Of a stretch of 64,000 nucleotides of DNA, positions 1-9,110 are shown piece after piece (position 1 is the stretch's first letter; the number at the start of each line of letters is the position of its first letter). The stretch covers positions 124,001 through 188,000 of the forward strand of contig NZ_BMMW01000002.1 in the NCBI RefSeq assembly GCF_014646135.1, in the 5' to 3' direction. Both the position numbers and the translations under genes were made by a program. Below the pieces are notes generated by a model. That model was not told the origin of the DNA, did not search any database, and was given only the letters and a program-made list of their open reading frames with translations. Source of the DNA: Nocardia camponoti (GTDB lineage Bacteria; Actinomycetota; Actinomycetes; Mycobacteriales; Mycobacteriaceae).

Positions 1-906
1 AAGGCCGAACTCCTTTCGCTGCTCGCCGACAACCTCGCGACCACCGATGAGGCCCTGCTCGAAACCGCGCTCGACGACCGGCGTGGGGATGTGCGCCGCG
101 CCGCCGTCAGTCTGCTCACGCGCCTGCCCCATGCCGCGTTCGGCACCCGAATGATCGCGCGGGTCAGCGCGTGGCTTTCGCTGGACGAAGACGGCAAAGT
201 AGCTGTTGCTGTGCCGGAGACGCTCGACGCCGACGCACGTCGCGATGGTCTGTCTGACAGCACCGACCAGGCGCACCTACGGTGGGAAACCCCGGATTCA
301 ACCGTCAAAACGCTCCGTCAGGCGGTTTCCTCGATGCCGCTCACCGGGTGGCAGACGGTCACTGGCCAGCCCAACATCACTGCCGATTCAGTTCTCAGCC
401 TCGACCTGCCGCCGCGGTACGCCAAGGCGTTTGTCGACGGCCTCGTCGACGCGACGCTCGCCCAACGCGACCACACCTGGGCGCGTGCGGTTTTCGACCA
501 CGCATCCCCCACCGAGCAGGCCGTGCTACGCCGACGCGAACTGTTCTCACTGCTGCACGCCGATGACCGGGTCGAGCATGTACTCGACCTCGACTCCCAC
601 CAACTCACCGAGCTTCACGCGATCCTGCCCGGGCTCGCCCATCCGTGGCCCGCTCGGGTCGCCGACCACATCCTGCGACTACTCGGCGAACGCGCGCGCA
701 CCACCGCTCGCGCCAACCGCGACAACGTGGGCGTCTACTCCGACCGTGCCCTGCTCACCGCGGCGGGCGTGCACTTCCCACCCGACCTCGCCGCGCGCGT
801 CACCACGCTCGCCGACACCACCGAAGATCCCGCCTGGCAGCAGGCATTCCACCGACTCGCAAGCGATCTCCGCGATCGCGCGACCATGCTTGAGGAGCTA
901 CGTTGA
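1..906 (+). CDS. DUF5691-like protein of a MoxR/VWA cassette (5' end missing)
   Basis: The frame is open from base 1, so the gene starts upstream of the window; the GTG at 91 is only an internal codon. About 301 residues remain, mostly Leu/Ala/Arg-rich helical sequence with no signal peptide or membrane segment. The stop overlaps the TTG start of the next gene by four bases (TTGA), which means translational coupling. From memory, proteins of this type (DUF5691) sit directly in front of a MoxR ATPase, a DUF5682 protein and a VWA protein in actinobacteria, which is exactly the order here; the family name therefore rests partly on context. Its biochemical role is unknown. It may be an adaptor or scaffold for the ATPase, but nothing in the sequence proves this. 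Confidence 0.6.
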   Translation, partial: KAELLSLLADNLATTDEALLETALDDRRGDVRRAAVSLLTRLPHAAFGTRMIARVSAWLSLDEDGKVAVAVPETLDADARRDGLSDSTDQAHLRWETPDSTVKTLRQAVSSMPLTGWQTVTGQPNITADSVLSLDLPPRYAKAFVDGLVDATLAQRDHTWARAVFDHASPTEQAVLRRRELFSLLHADDRVEHVLDLDSHQLTELHAILPGLAHPWPARVADHILRLLGERARTTARANRDNVGVYSDRALLTAAGVHFPPDLAARVTTLADTTEDPAWQQAFHRLASDLRDRATMLEELR

Positions 907-2003
907 CCGTCACCGAAATCGAAACCGGCCTCCTTCGCCCACACGCCGAACAGGCGTTCGCCGACGAACTCGCCGCGCTCGCCCGCCTCGATGACCGGCC
1001 GCGCCCGCCTTCGTGGCAGCTGTCGCCGTGGGCGGTCGTCACGTATCTCCTTGGCGGCACGCTTGAGGACGGCACCGTCATCACGCCCAAGTACGTCGGG
1101 CCGCGCAGGCTGATGGAGGTCGCGGTCGCGACACTCGCGACTGACCGCGCGCTCCTGTTGCTTGGCGTGCCCGGAACCGCGAAAACCTGGGTGTCCGAGC
1201 ATCTTTCGGCTGCCATCAGTGGCTCGTCGACCTTGCTCGTGCAGGGCACGTCCGGCACGGCGGAAGAAGCCATTCGCTACGGCTGGAACTACGCGCGCCT
1301 GCTCGCCGAAGGTCCAAGCCCGGCCGCCCTTGTCGCGTCACCGGTCATGACCGCGATGCGAACGGGTGCCATCGCCCGCATCGAGGAACTCACCCGCATC
1401 CCCTCCGACGTCCAGGATGCGCTCATCACCGTCCTGTCGGAGAAAACGCTGCCCGTGCCGGAACTGGGCACCGAGGTCCAGGCCGCGAAGGGCTTCAATG
1501 TCATCGCGACCGCGAATGATCGCGACCGTGGCGTCAACGACCTGTCATCGGCGCTGCGCAGGCGGTTCAACACCGTGGTCCTCCCACTTCCCGCCGACGA
1601 GGATTCCGAGGTCGCGATCGTCAGCCGTCGCGTCGAACAACTCGGTGCCGCACTCGAATTGCCGACCGTTCCCGCCGCCGCTGAGGAGGTGCGTCGCGTC
1701 GTTCGCGTCTTCCGCGAGCTGCGATCGGGCATCACCGCTGACGGGCGGACGAAGCTCAAGTCGCCGACCGGCACGCTGTCGACAGCTGAGGCGATTTCGG
1801 TGATCACCAACGGCATCGCGCTGTCGGCGCACTTCGGCGACGGGGTGCTGCGCGCGTCCGACATCGCGGGCGCGGTGCTCGGGTCGGTCATTAAGGATCC
1901 CGTCGCCGACGCGGTGGTGTGGACCGAATACCTCGAAGCCGTCGTGCGTGAACGTCCTGATTGGGCCGATTTCTACCGCGCTTGCCGCGAGATTTCCGGC
2001 TAA
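903..2003 (+). CDS. MoxR-family AAA+ ATPase
   Basis: A 366-residue cytosolic AAA+ ATPase of the MoxR type. Visible motifs are Walker A GVPGTAKT at residues 88-95, a Walker B-like strand IARIEELTRIP at 157-167, sensor 1 IATAND at 201-206 and an arginine-finger-like LRRRF at 218-222. MoxR ATPases act as chaperone-like remodelers and are typically encoded beside a VWA protein that delivers the substrate; here the VWA gene is two genes downstream. The TTG start at 903 overlaps the preceding stop, and the DUF5682 gene begins 22 bases after its stop, so all four genes look like one transcript. The ATPase assignment is firm; the substrate is unknown. Confidence 0.9.
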   Translation: MTVTEIETGLLRPHAEQAFADELAALARLDDRPRPPSWQLSPWAVVTYLLGGTLEDGTVITPKYVGPRRLMEVAVATLATDRALLLLGVPGTAKTWVSEHLSAAISGSSTLLVQGTSGTAEEAIRYGWNYARLLAEGPSPAALVASPVMTAMRTGAIARIEELTRIPSDVQDALITVLSEKTLPVPELGTEVQAAKGFNVIATANDRDRGVNDLSSALRRRFNTVVLPLPADEDSEVAIVSRRVEQLGAALELPTVPAAAEEVRRVVRVFRELRSGITADGRTKLKSPTGTLSTAEAISVITNGIALSAHFGDGVLRASDIAGAVLGSVIKDPVADAVVWTEYLEAVVRERPDWADFYRACREISG

Positions 2004-2025
2004 GCAGCCTCGCTAAAGGATGCCG

Positions 2026-4458
2026 ATGAACAACACTGAGCCCGTAACCCGGGTGTTCGGGATACGCCACCACGGTCCCGGTTCCGCGCGGTCGCTGCGG
2101 ACCGCGCTACACGAGTTCGCACCCGACATGATCTTGATCGAGGGGCCAGCCGACGCGGACCCGCTTGTCGGGTTCGTCGCCGCCGACACCATGACCCCAC
2201 CCGTCGCGCTGCTCGCCTACGTCCCCGACGCGCCAGCACGCGCCAGCTTCTGGCCGTTCGCGGTGTTCTCGCCGGAATGGCAGGCGATGCGCTACGGCGT
2301 GGATCACGAAGTCCCCGTGCGGTTTTGCGATCTGCCAGCCAGCGCGGTGCTGGCGAGCGAGGACGAGACACGCGAACAGGGCGACCCACTCGGCGAACTC
2401 GCGGCAGCAGCCGGTTACGACGACTTCGAACGCTGGTGGGACGCGGTCATCGAATCCGCCCCCGACAGCGCGGCTTTCGACGCGATCACCGAAGCAATGG
2501 GCGCGTTGCGCGACGACAGCGACAGCGACAGCGACAGCGACAGCGATACCGGCAGCCCGTACGACATCGGCGGTCGGGGCGGCAGCGCCACCAGTAGCGA
2601 CAGTGGCAGCGGCAGCAATGGCAGCGACGCGAACCACCGCGACAGCGACAGCGGAAGCAGCGGCGGGGTCTGCGGCGGCGAGGGCGCGAGCAGCGACGGT
2701 CGGGTCCACGACATTTCGTCCGAGGTAGCCGGTTCAACGCCGCGCGAAAGCAACCTCGTCGTCGACCAACAAACCCTGCGCCGCGAGGCGTACATGCGGC
2801 AGACCATTCGCGCCGCGCTCAAAGGTGGCGCGCAACGTGTCGCCGTGGTGTGCGGCGCGTGGCATGCCCCCGCGCTCAGCGGCCCGCTCGGCCCAGCAGC
2901 GCCAGATGCGCGGCTGCTCAAGGGCTTACCCAAGGTCAAAGCGTCGCTTACCTGGGTGCCGTGGACGCATTCCCGGCTCGCATCCACGTCGGGGTACGGC
3001 GCGGGCATCACCTCGCCCGGCTGGTATCACCACCTCTTCACCGAGACGCGGCAGCCGATCGCACGCTGGCTCACAAGGGTCGCCGGCGTGCTGCGCGGTC
3101 ACGACCTACCAGTGTCGAGCGCGCACATCATCGAAGCGGTCTGTCTCGCGGAAAGCCTTGCCGCCCTGCGTAATCGGCCCCTCGCTGGCCTTTCCGAAGT
3201 CACCGAGGCAGTGCGGTCGGTGATGTGCGGTGGTGACGAAACCCTGCTGCGTTTCGTCACCGACGAACTCGTCGTCGGCGAACAGCTCGGCGGCGTACCC
3301 GACAACACACCAACGGTTCCGCTCGCGGCCGACCTACGAGCCCGCAGCAAGTCACTGCGCCTCAAGCCGGAAGCGCTTGAGCGCGCACTCGACCTGGACC
3401 TGCGCAAAGAGCGCGACGTCGAACGCTCGCACTTGCTGCATCGACTGAGATTGCTCGGCGTCGGGTGGGGCACACCGACCGTCGGCGAGGTGCGCAACAC
3501 CGGCACCTTTCGCGAATCCTGGTCGCTGCGTTGGCAACCCGAGTTCGAAGTGCGCATCGTGGAAGCGGCGGTGTGGGGCAACACTCTCAAGACCGCGGCC
3601 GAGGCCAAGATCCTCGACCTCGCCAACCGCGACGACGTAACCGTCACCGCGCTCGCGGACGCGCTTGAGACGGCACTGCTCGCCGACCTAGGCGGCGCGA
3701 CTGACGGGCTGATCAGGAGGCTCGAAGCTGTCGCCGCGCTCGACACCGACGTCACCCACCTGCTGAGCGCACTCCCCGGCCTCACCCGCACGCTGCGCTA
3801 CGGCGACGTGCGCGGCACCGACACCAAAGCGCTACTGCATGTCGCCGACGGTCTCCTTGTCCGCATTTGTGCTGGTCTACCGAGTGCGGTTACGGGCCTC
3901 GACGTCGACGCCGCCGAAGCGTTGCGCGCCCAACTCGACGCCGCACACACGGCGATCAGCGTCCGCGACGACGAGCACGCCACCGACGAGTGGCTTACCA
4001 CGCTGCACCGCATCGCCGACCGCGACGACGTGCATGGGGCCATCACCGGCCGTTTAGTCCGACTGCTGTGCGATGCCGAACGGATCGACGACGCCGAATC
4101 AGCGCGACGACTGTCCGCGGCGTTGTCGATCGGCAACACACCAGCGGCGAAGGCTGCGTGGATCGACGGCTTCCTCGGCGGACGCGGTCTGCTGCTCGTG
4201 CACGATCGAGAGTTGCTGCGCCGCATCGACGAATGGCTTATAGCGCTGCCCGAAGATCAATTCGTCGCCACCCTTCCCCTGCTACGCCGCACGTTCGGTT
4301 CGTTCGAATCGGGCGAACGTCGCGCGATCGGTCAGGCGAGCCAAGCGTTGCGCGATGGCGTTTCCACGAGCGAAACCGCCGCAACGATCGCGGTCGATCC
4401 CCTTCGCGGGCGCATGGCGCTGCACGCGGCGACCGCGATCTTGGCGGCAGCCCAATGA
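2026..4458 (+). CDS. DUF5682 protein, ChaN/EreA-like N-terminal domain with Asp-Ser tract
   Basis: An 810-residue cytosolic protein. The N-terminus has the ChaN/TraB/EreA-like signature GIRHHGPGSARSL followed by a strand ending LIEGP, and a second histidine motif, VVCGAWHAP, near residue 275; these resemble metal- or substrate-binding histidines of that superfamily. Between them, about residues 162-232, lies a low-complexity Asp/Ser/Gly tract that starts with a hexanucleotide repeat (see repeat entry). The C-terminal 450 residues are helical and unrecognised. ATG 2026 is preferred over ATG 2020 because AAAGGA (2015-2020) sits five bases before it. The gene is third in the DUF5691-MoxR-DUF5682-VWA set. 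An enzymatic activity is plausible from the fold but not shown. Confidence 0.75.
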   Translation: MNNTEPVTRVFGIRHHGPGSARSLRTALHEFAPDMILIEGPADADPLVGFVAADTMTPPVALLAYVPDAPARASFWPFAVFSPEWQAMRYGVDHEVPVRFCDLPASAVLASEDETREQGDPLGELAAAAGYDDFERWWDAVIESAPDSAAFDAITEAMGALRDDSDSDSDSDSDTGSPYDIGGRGGSATSSDSGSGSNGSDANHRDSDSGSSGGVCGGEGASSDGRVHDISSEVAGSTPRESNLVVDQQTLRREAYMRQTIRAALKGGAQRVAVVCGAWHAPALSGPLGPAAPDARLLKGLPKVKASLTWVPWTHSRLASTSGYGAGITSPGWYHHLFTETRQPIARWLTRVAGVLRGHDLPVSSAHIIEAVCLAESLAALRNRPLAGLSEVTEAVRSVMCGGDETLLRFVTDELVVGEQLGGVPDNTPTVPLAADLRARSKSLRLKPEALERALDLDLRKERDVERSHLLHRLRLLGVGWGTPTVGEVRNTGTFRESWSLRWQPEFEVRIVEAAVWGNTLKTAAEAKILDLANRDDVTVTALADALETALLADLGGATDGLIRRLEAVAALDTDVTHLLSALPGLTRTLRYGDVRGTDTKALLHVADGLLVRICAGLPSAVTGLDVDAAEALRAQLDAAHTAISVRDDEHATDEWLTTLHRIADRDDVHGAITGRLVRLLCDAERIDDAESARRLSAALSIGNTPAAKAAWIDGFLGGRGLLLVHDRELLRRIDEWLIALPEDQFVATLPLLRRTFGSFESGERRAIGQASQALRDGVSTSETAATIAVDPLRGRMALHAATAILAAAQ
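2512..2546 (+). repeat. GACAGC-type hexanucleotide repeat inside the DUF5682 gene
   Basis: Near-perfect tandem copies of GACAGC encode alternating Asp-Ser, followed to about 2700 by decayed copies (GGCAGC, AGCGGC and similar). A six-base unit keeps the frame when copy number changes, so tract length can vary without inactivating the gene. Confidence 0.85.
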
Positions 4459-4492
4459 CCACTGTCAGCACGACAAGCAAGGAGCGCCGCTC

Positions 4493-5656
4493 ATGACCGA
4501 CGCAGCCGAAAATGCTTCGCGCCGTTGGCGTCTGGTCCTCGGTCAGGCCGCCGAGGAACAGCTAGGCGGCCTCGGCTCCGGCGCCGACCAGGCAATGGAT
4601 CAGGCGCTCGCCGCGCTCTACAACACCGACAAGCCAGCGGGCTCGTCGAAACGTAGTGCGGGCCTTGGTAGTTCAGCGCCGAAGGTCGCGCGCTGGCTCG
4701 GCGACATCCGCACCTACTTTCCCACCACGGTCGTCGAGGTCATGCAGCGCGACGCGGTCCGCCGACTCGACCTCACCCAGCTGCTCCTCGAACCCGAACT
4801 GCTTGAATCCGTTGAGCCCGACGTACACCTCGTCGGCACGCTGCTCGGCCTCAACCACGTGATGCCCGAAACGACCAAGGCCACCGCGCGCATGGTCGTT
4901 GAGAAGGTGGTGCGCGACATCGAGGCGCGCATCGCCGCCGAAACAGTCGCGGCCGTCAGTGGCTCGATCAATCGGTCCGCGCGCACGCATCGACCGAAGC
5001 TGCGTGACATCGACTTCGATCGAACAATTCGCAAGAATCTAGCCAACTACCTGCCCGAACAGTGCACGATCGTGCCCGAACGCCTGGTCGGCTATGGACG
5101 CAAGGCCCAGGCGGTCCAGCGCGACGTCGTGCTCGCGATCGACCAATCCGGTTCGATGGCGGCCAGCGTCGTTTACGCGTCGGTGTTCGGCGCGGTGCTC
5201 GCGTCGATGCGGTCGCTCAAAACGTCGCTTGTGGTTTTCGATACCGAGGTTGTCGACCTCACCGAGCACCTCACCGACCCGGTCGACGTGCTGTTCGGCA
5301 CGCAACTCGGCGGCGGCACCGACATCAACCGCGCGATCGCCTACTCGCAGTCGCTCATCACGCGCCCGACCGACAGCCTGTTCGTCCTCATCTCCGACCT
5401 CTACGAGGGTGGCGTGCGCAACGAGATGCTGCGCCGATGCAATGCGATGAAGGAATCGGGCGTGCAAGTTGTTGTGCTGCTTGCCCTTTCGGACGAAGGT
5501 GCGCCCGCTTACGATCACGACAATGCGGCAGCCCTTGCGGCCCTTGGCATTCCAGCCTTCGCCTGCACGCCGGACAAGTTCCCCGCCCTGCTCGCCGCAG
5601 CGCTCGACCGGGGCGACCTGACCCAGTGGGCCCACACCCATGCTCCGGCAAGCTAA
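4493..5656 (+). CDS. VWA domain (MIDAS) protein, partner of the MoxR ATPase
   Basis: A 387-residue cytosolic protein with a helical N-terminal half and a C-terminal von Willebrand A domain. The MIDAS metal site is intact: DQSGS at residues 217-221, a later GGGTD supplying the threonine, and an ISD motif. VWA proteins of this sort bind targets in a Mg-dependent way and present them to a MoxR ATPase. The open frame extends upstream to 4355 but that part overlaps the previous gene; ATG 4493 is chosen because AAGGAG lies eight bases before it. There are 34 bases after the DUF5682 stop. The gene closes the cassette, and a hairpin follows. The family is firm; the process served is unknown. Confidence 0.88.
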   Translation: MTDAAENASRRWRLVLGQAAEEQLGGLGSGADQAMDQALAALYNTDKPAGSSKRSAGLGSSAPKVARWLGDIRTYFPTTVVEVMQRDAVRRLDLTQLLLEPELLESVEPDVHLVGTLLGLNHVMPETTKATARMVVEKVVRDIEARIAAETVAAVSGSINRSARTHRPKLRDIDFDRTIRKNLANYLPEQCTIVPERLVGYGRKAQAVQRDVVLAIDQSGSMAASVVYASVFGAVLASMRSLKTSLVVFDTEVVDLTEHLTDPVDVLFGTQLGGGTDINRAIAYSQSLITRPTDSLFVLISDLYEGGVRNEMLRRCNAMKESGVQVVVLLALSDEGAPAYDHDNAAALAALGIPAFACTPDKFPALLAAALDRGDLTQWAHTHAPAS

Positions 5657-5675
5657 GCGGTTCTGGACAAACGAG

Positions 5676-5708
5676 ATCGGCCCCCGCCTACGTAGCGCGA
5701 GGGCCGAT
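5676..5708. terminator. Hairpin between convergent genes
   Basis: ATCGGCCC (5676-5683) pairs perfectly with GGGCCGAT (5701-5708); a CTACGTAG palindrome lies in the loop. It sits in the 67-base gap between the converging VWA and FtsX-type genes and probably stops transcription from either side. There is no long T-run. Confidence 0.6.
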
Positions 5709-5723
5709 ATCGTCGAGCGACTG

Positions 5724-8258
5724 CTACAGGTCCGCGATCGCTGCCAACGGGGGCGTCCGCGCCGCGCGCACACCCGGCCACACCGCGGCAAGCACACCGA
5801 CAATGGCCGAAGCGATCAGCACGATCACCAACTGCGTCCACGGGATGGTGATTTGGTCGATACCAAGGTCACGCAGGGTCCGCAGGAACCCAACCCCAAG
5901 CGCGACGCCAAGCACCAGACCGACGATCGCGCCGAATACCGCGATCAGCATCGACTCGAGGTAGATCGTCCTGCGCACCTGGGCACGCTGGGTGCCCACC
6001 GCGCGCAGCATGCCGATCTCGCGACGTCGCTCGACCACCGACAGCGCGAGCGTGTTGATGATGCCGAGCACCGCGATCACGACGGCCAACGCGAGCAGCC
6101 CATAGAGAATCGCGAGCAGCGTGTTGATCTGCGCGCCCTGAGCGCCCTTGAACTGCTCGTGGTCCTGCACCTGGACGATGACGAACGGTTCGGTCGCCTT
6201 CTCCAAGTTGGTGCGCATAGCGGTGAGGTCAGCGCCGGGCCGCGCCTTCACGAGCACGAAGACGTTGGTCCGCAGACTTTGCGGCATCAGGTCGTCGTAG
6301 ATGCCCGGGTCAACGACCATCGCGCCCATCAGCGCGGAGTCGGTGTAGATGCCGCCGACGGTGAGTTCAAGCGGCCGGTTGTCGAGGCTGGTAATGCCGA
6401 CCTTGTCGCCGACCTTCCAGCCGTGATCCGCCGCAGCCGTCTCGCTCACGAGCGTCTTGCCTTCGCCGAGCGTGGCCGAGCCCTGGGTCATCTTCACGTC
6501 GATCACGGGCGAGAGCGGGCCGTCGGGCGACGTCGCGCCGATGGTCTCGTCCTTGAACTTGAAGCCGACCGCTCGCACCCCGGTCGCGTCGGCGACGCCG
6601 GGAACCTGGGCGCGAACCGCGTCGACCGCACCGATCGGCACGCCGATCATCTGGGGCCCAGCAAGCACGTATTCCGCGGTGACGCCCTTGTCGATGAGCA
6701 CCGAAACGCTCGTCTTCGCCGACGCGCCGAGAATGCCGATGGCCGAGACGAGCATCAGTCCGAGGGTCAGCGCGAACGCCGTCGCCGCGGTGCGCCGCGG
6801 GTTGCGAACCGCGTTATTACGTGCCATCTGGCCGATCGGGCCGAACGGGCGCGTGAGCACACCAAGCGCGCCGACGATGGGCCGCGACAGCGCGGGCGCG
6901 GCAAGCAGGACAGCGAGAATCAACGCGAGCGCGCCGATACCCACAATCGACGCGGCGGTCTTGCCCGACTCACGTGCCCCGAAGAACACGAGCGCGCCAC
7001 CGATAACCGCGAGGACAGTGCCAGCGATGGTGCGCAGGCGCAGGGAGTCGCCGATGCTCGCGAATTCCGACCGCATCGCTTCAACCGGGGGCACCTTGGC
7101 CGCGCGACGGGCCGGTGCGTACGCGCTCGCAACGGTGACGATCAGCCCAACCGCGATGGCGACGATGGCCGTACGGGGCAGCACGGTCAGCGAACCCGTA
7201 GGCAGCCCAACGTCGAAGGCGTTCAGCATCGCCGAGAGCCCGTAGGCAAGCCCGATGCCGGCCGCGAGACCGAGCGCGCTACCGATCAGCCCGATCACCA
7301 CCGCTTCACTGACAACCGAGCGACCGACCTGCTGACGACTCGCGCCAATTGCGCGCAGCAACGCGAGTTCACGCAGCCGCTGGGCGACGATCATCGAGAA
7401 CGTGTTGTAGATGATGAACGTGCCGACGATCAGCGCGATCGACCCGAACGCCAACAGGAAGTAGTTGATGAACGTCAGGGCATCCGAGATCTGCTTTTGC
7501 ATGTCGTCGCGAACCTGCTCAGCGTTTTGCACCTTGTAGTTGGGCAGTTGGGCGGCGAGCGTGTCGCGCAACTCGTCGGCGTTCACGCCCGGCTGCGCGC
7601 GCAGGTCGGCATAGGCAACGTGCGAGCCGTCGGTGAACAGCTTGCGGGCCTGTTCTTGGGTGAACTGCACCGCGACGACACCGCCGCCAGCGGTTCCCGG
7701 CATGTCGTAAATGCCGGTGAGCGTGACCTCGAACGGCTCACCGCGCGAAGGGATAAGCACCTTGGTCTTATCCCCAACGTGCAGGCCGGCCTTCGTCGCG
7801 CCACCACTGTTGAGCGCGATCTCGCCCGGCACGCTCGGTGGCTTGCCCGCGACGTACTTGTCCGCCGTCTCTACAGCCTGGTCAGGAGGCAAATACGAAA
7901 GTCCGAAACTGGGTGCGCCGCCGGTCTGCACGGCCTTGCGCCCATCGGGTTCCAACAGCACGACTGGGCCGTTCATCGCGGGCGCGACCCGTGCCACCCC
8001 GGGCGCTTTGCCGAGGGCGTCGACGATGTTGGTCGGCAGCCCGAGTGACTGCGCGCCCTTGGGGCTAACTCGAACATCAACACCTTGAGCCTGGCCTTCG
8101 AAAATGCCGTCGAAGGTGCGCTGAAGCGTGTCGGTGAAGACGAACGAGCCGGAAATGAAGGCGGTGCCGAGCACCACCGAAAGGAGGGTCAGAGCAAGGC
8201 GCACCTTGTGCGCGGCGAGGTTGCGCAAGGCCACCTTGCGCATGGGACTAGCGCTCAT
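5724..8258 (-). CDS. FtsX/MacB-type ABC transporter permease
   Basis: An 844-residue inner-membrane permease with the duplicated FtsX layout: a first membrane segment near residues 15-35, a large extracellular MacB-like domain, a group of helices near 265-420, a second extracellular domain starting around 480, and three C-terminal helices with the LRAIG/LRAVG signature (about 290 and 750). Such proteins export lipids, lipoproteins or peptides, or work mechanically, together with a LolD/MacB-type ATPase. That ATPase is encoded immediately upstream, with an ATGA overlap at 8255-8258. The substrate cannot be read from the sequence; actinobacterial versions are often near envelope or lipid genes, as here. 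Confidence 0.93.
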   Translation of the reverse strand: MSASPMRKVALRNLAAHKVRLALTLLSVVLGTAFISGSFVFTDTLQRTFDGIFEGQAQGVDVRVSPKGAQSLGLPTNIVDALGKAPGVARVAPAMNGPVVLLEPDGRKAVQTGGAPSFGLSYLPPDQAVETADKYVAGKPPSVPGEIALNSGGATKAGLHVGDKTKVLIPSRGEPFEVTLTGIYDMPGTAGGGVVAVQFTQEQARKLFTDGSHVAYADLRAQPGVNADELRDTLAAQLPNYKVQNAEQVRDDMQKQISDALTFINYFLLAFGSIALIVGTFIIYNTFSMIVAQRLRELALLRAIGASRQQVGRSVVSEAVVIGLIGSALGLAAGIGLAYGLSAMLNAFDVGLPTGSLTVLPRTAIVAIAVGLIVTVASAYAPARRAAKVPPVEAMRSEFASIGDSLRLRTIAGTVLAVIGGALVFFGARESGKTAASIVGIGALALILAVLLAAPALSRPIVGALGVLTRPFGPIGQMARNNAVRNPRRTAATAFALTLGLMLVSAIGILGASAKTSVSVLIDKGVTAEYVLAGPQMIGVPIGAVDAVRAQVPGVADATGVRAVGFKFKDETIGATSPDGPLSPVIDVKMTQGSATLGEGKTLVSETAAADHGWKVGDKVGITSLDNRPLELTVGGIYTDSALMGAMVVDPGIYDDLMPQSLRTNVFVLVKARPGADLTAMRTNLEKATEPFVIVQVQDHEQFKGAQGAQINTLLAILYGLLALAVVIAVLGIINTLALSVVERRREIGMLRAVGTQRAQVRRTIYLESMLIAVFGAIVGLVLGVALGVGFLRTLRDLGIDQITIPWTQLVIVLIASAIVGVLAAVWPGVRAARTPPLAAIADL

Positions 8259-9037
8259 CGGCCTTCCAGCGCCTTCATCCGGTCGAGCACCGAGTCCTGC
8301 GTCGGGTCGCGCAACTCGTCGACGATGCGGCCGTCGGCGAGGAAAACGACACGGTCGGCGTAGGAGGCCGCGCGCGGATCGTGGGTCACGATCACGACGG
8401 TCTGGCCAAACTCGTCAACGCTCGCGCGCAGAATCGACAGCACTTCACCCGAGGAGTGCGAGTCGAGGTTGCCGGTCGGTTCGTCGCCGAAGATGATTTC
8501 GGGCTTGCCGACGAGGGCGCGCGCACAGGCGACGCGCTGCTGCTGACCGCCGGAAAGCTCGGTGGGTCGGTGGCTGAGGCGGTCGGCCAGACCGAGGCGC
8601 TTGACGACCGTGTCGAGCCATTCCTGATCGGCTTTGCGACCCGCGATGTCGAGCGGCAGGGTGATGTTTTCCAGTGCGGTCAGCGTGGGGACCAGGTTGA
8701 ATGCCTGGAAAACGAAGCCGATGCGGTCGCGACGCAGCGCGGTCATCTGCTTGTCGTTCAGGCCGGTCAGCGCCGTATCACCGATGCGGACCTCGCCCGA
8801 GCTGGCCACGTCGAGGCCGGCCAGGCAGTGCATCAGGGTGGATTTACCGGAACCGGACGGGCCCATGATGGCGGTGAACTCGCCCTTGGCGAAGTCGGCC
8901 GACACTCCGTCGAGCGCTTTGACCTGGGTGTCACCTGAGCCGTACACCTTCACCAGGTTTTCGGCGGCGGCCGCGATCTCGGCGGCCGCGTGGGCAGGGC
9001 TGGATTCGGTGTCGAGCCCCTTGTCAAGCGATGTCAT
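8255..9037 (-). CDS. ABC transporter ATPase, LolD/MacB type
   Basis: A 260-residue nucleotide-binding subunit with a complete motif set: Walker A GPSGSGKST at 59-67, the Q-loop glutamine in FVFQ near 111, signature LSGGQ at 161-165, Walker B with catalytic Glu in GDEPT at 184-188, and the switch His in VTHD. It energises the FtsX-type permease, whose start overlaps its stop (ATGA). The N-terminus has about 25 extra Ala-rich residues before the first strand. A near-palindrome at 9054-9066 just upstream may be the operator of this two-gene operon. Confidence 0.94.
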   Translation of the reverse strand: MTSLDKGLDTESSPAHAAAEIAAAAENLVKVYGSGDTQVKALDGVSADFAKGEFTAIMGPSGSGKSTLMHCLAGLDVASSGEVRIGDTALTGLNDKQMTALRRDRIGFVFQAFNLVPTLTALENITLPLDIAGRKADQEWLDTVVKRLGLADRLSHRPTELSGGQQQRVACARALVGKPEIIFGDEPTGNLDSHSSGEVLSILRASVDEFGQTVVIVTHDPRAASYADRVVFLADGRIVDELRDPTQDSVLDRMKALEGR

Positions 9038-9053
9038 GTGTCCAGTCTGTCTG

Positions 9054-9066
9054 GCCGATTATCGGC
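9054..9066. promoter_or_regulatory. Candidate operator upstream of the ABC exporter operon
   Basis: GCCGAT-T-ATCGGC, a perfect 6+6 palindrome around one base, ends 17 bases before the ATPase start codon. Its position suits a repressor site, but no regulator gene is adjacent. Confidence 0.3.
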
Positions 9067-9071
9067 GCGCC

Positions 9072-9089
9072 ATCCGGGTTCGCCCGGAT
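9072..9089 (-). terminator. TTCG-loop hairpin after the HMG-CoA lyase gene
   Basis: ATCCGGG (9072-9078) pairs with CCCGGAT (9083-9089) around a TTCG loop, 21 bases beyond the lyase stop. It separates the lyase operon from the ABC exporter operon on the same strand. There is no T-run, so an RNA-stabilising role is also possible. Confidence 0.5.
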
Positions 9090-9110
9090 ATCTCACCTCT
9101 TATTGAGCTC

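Noticed and set aside
5640..8048. 802-codon antisense frame across the FtsX-type permease
   Set aside because: It is complementary to a clear permease gene; its Arg/His/Asp-rich product matches nothing.
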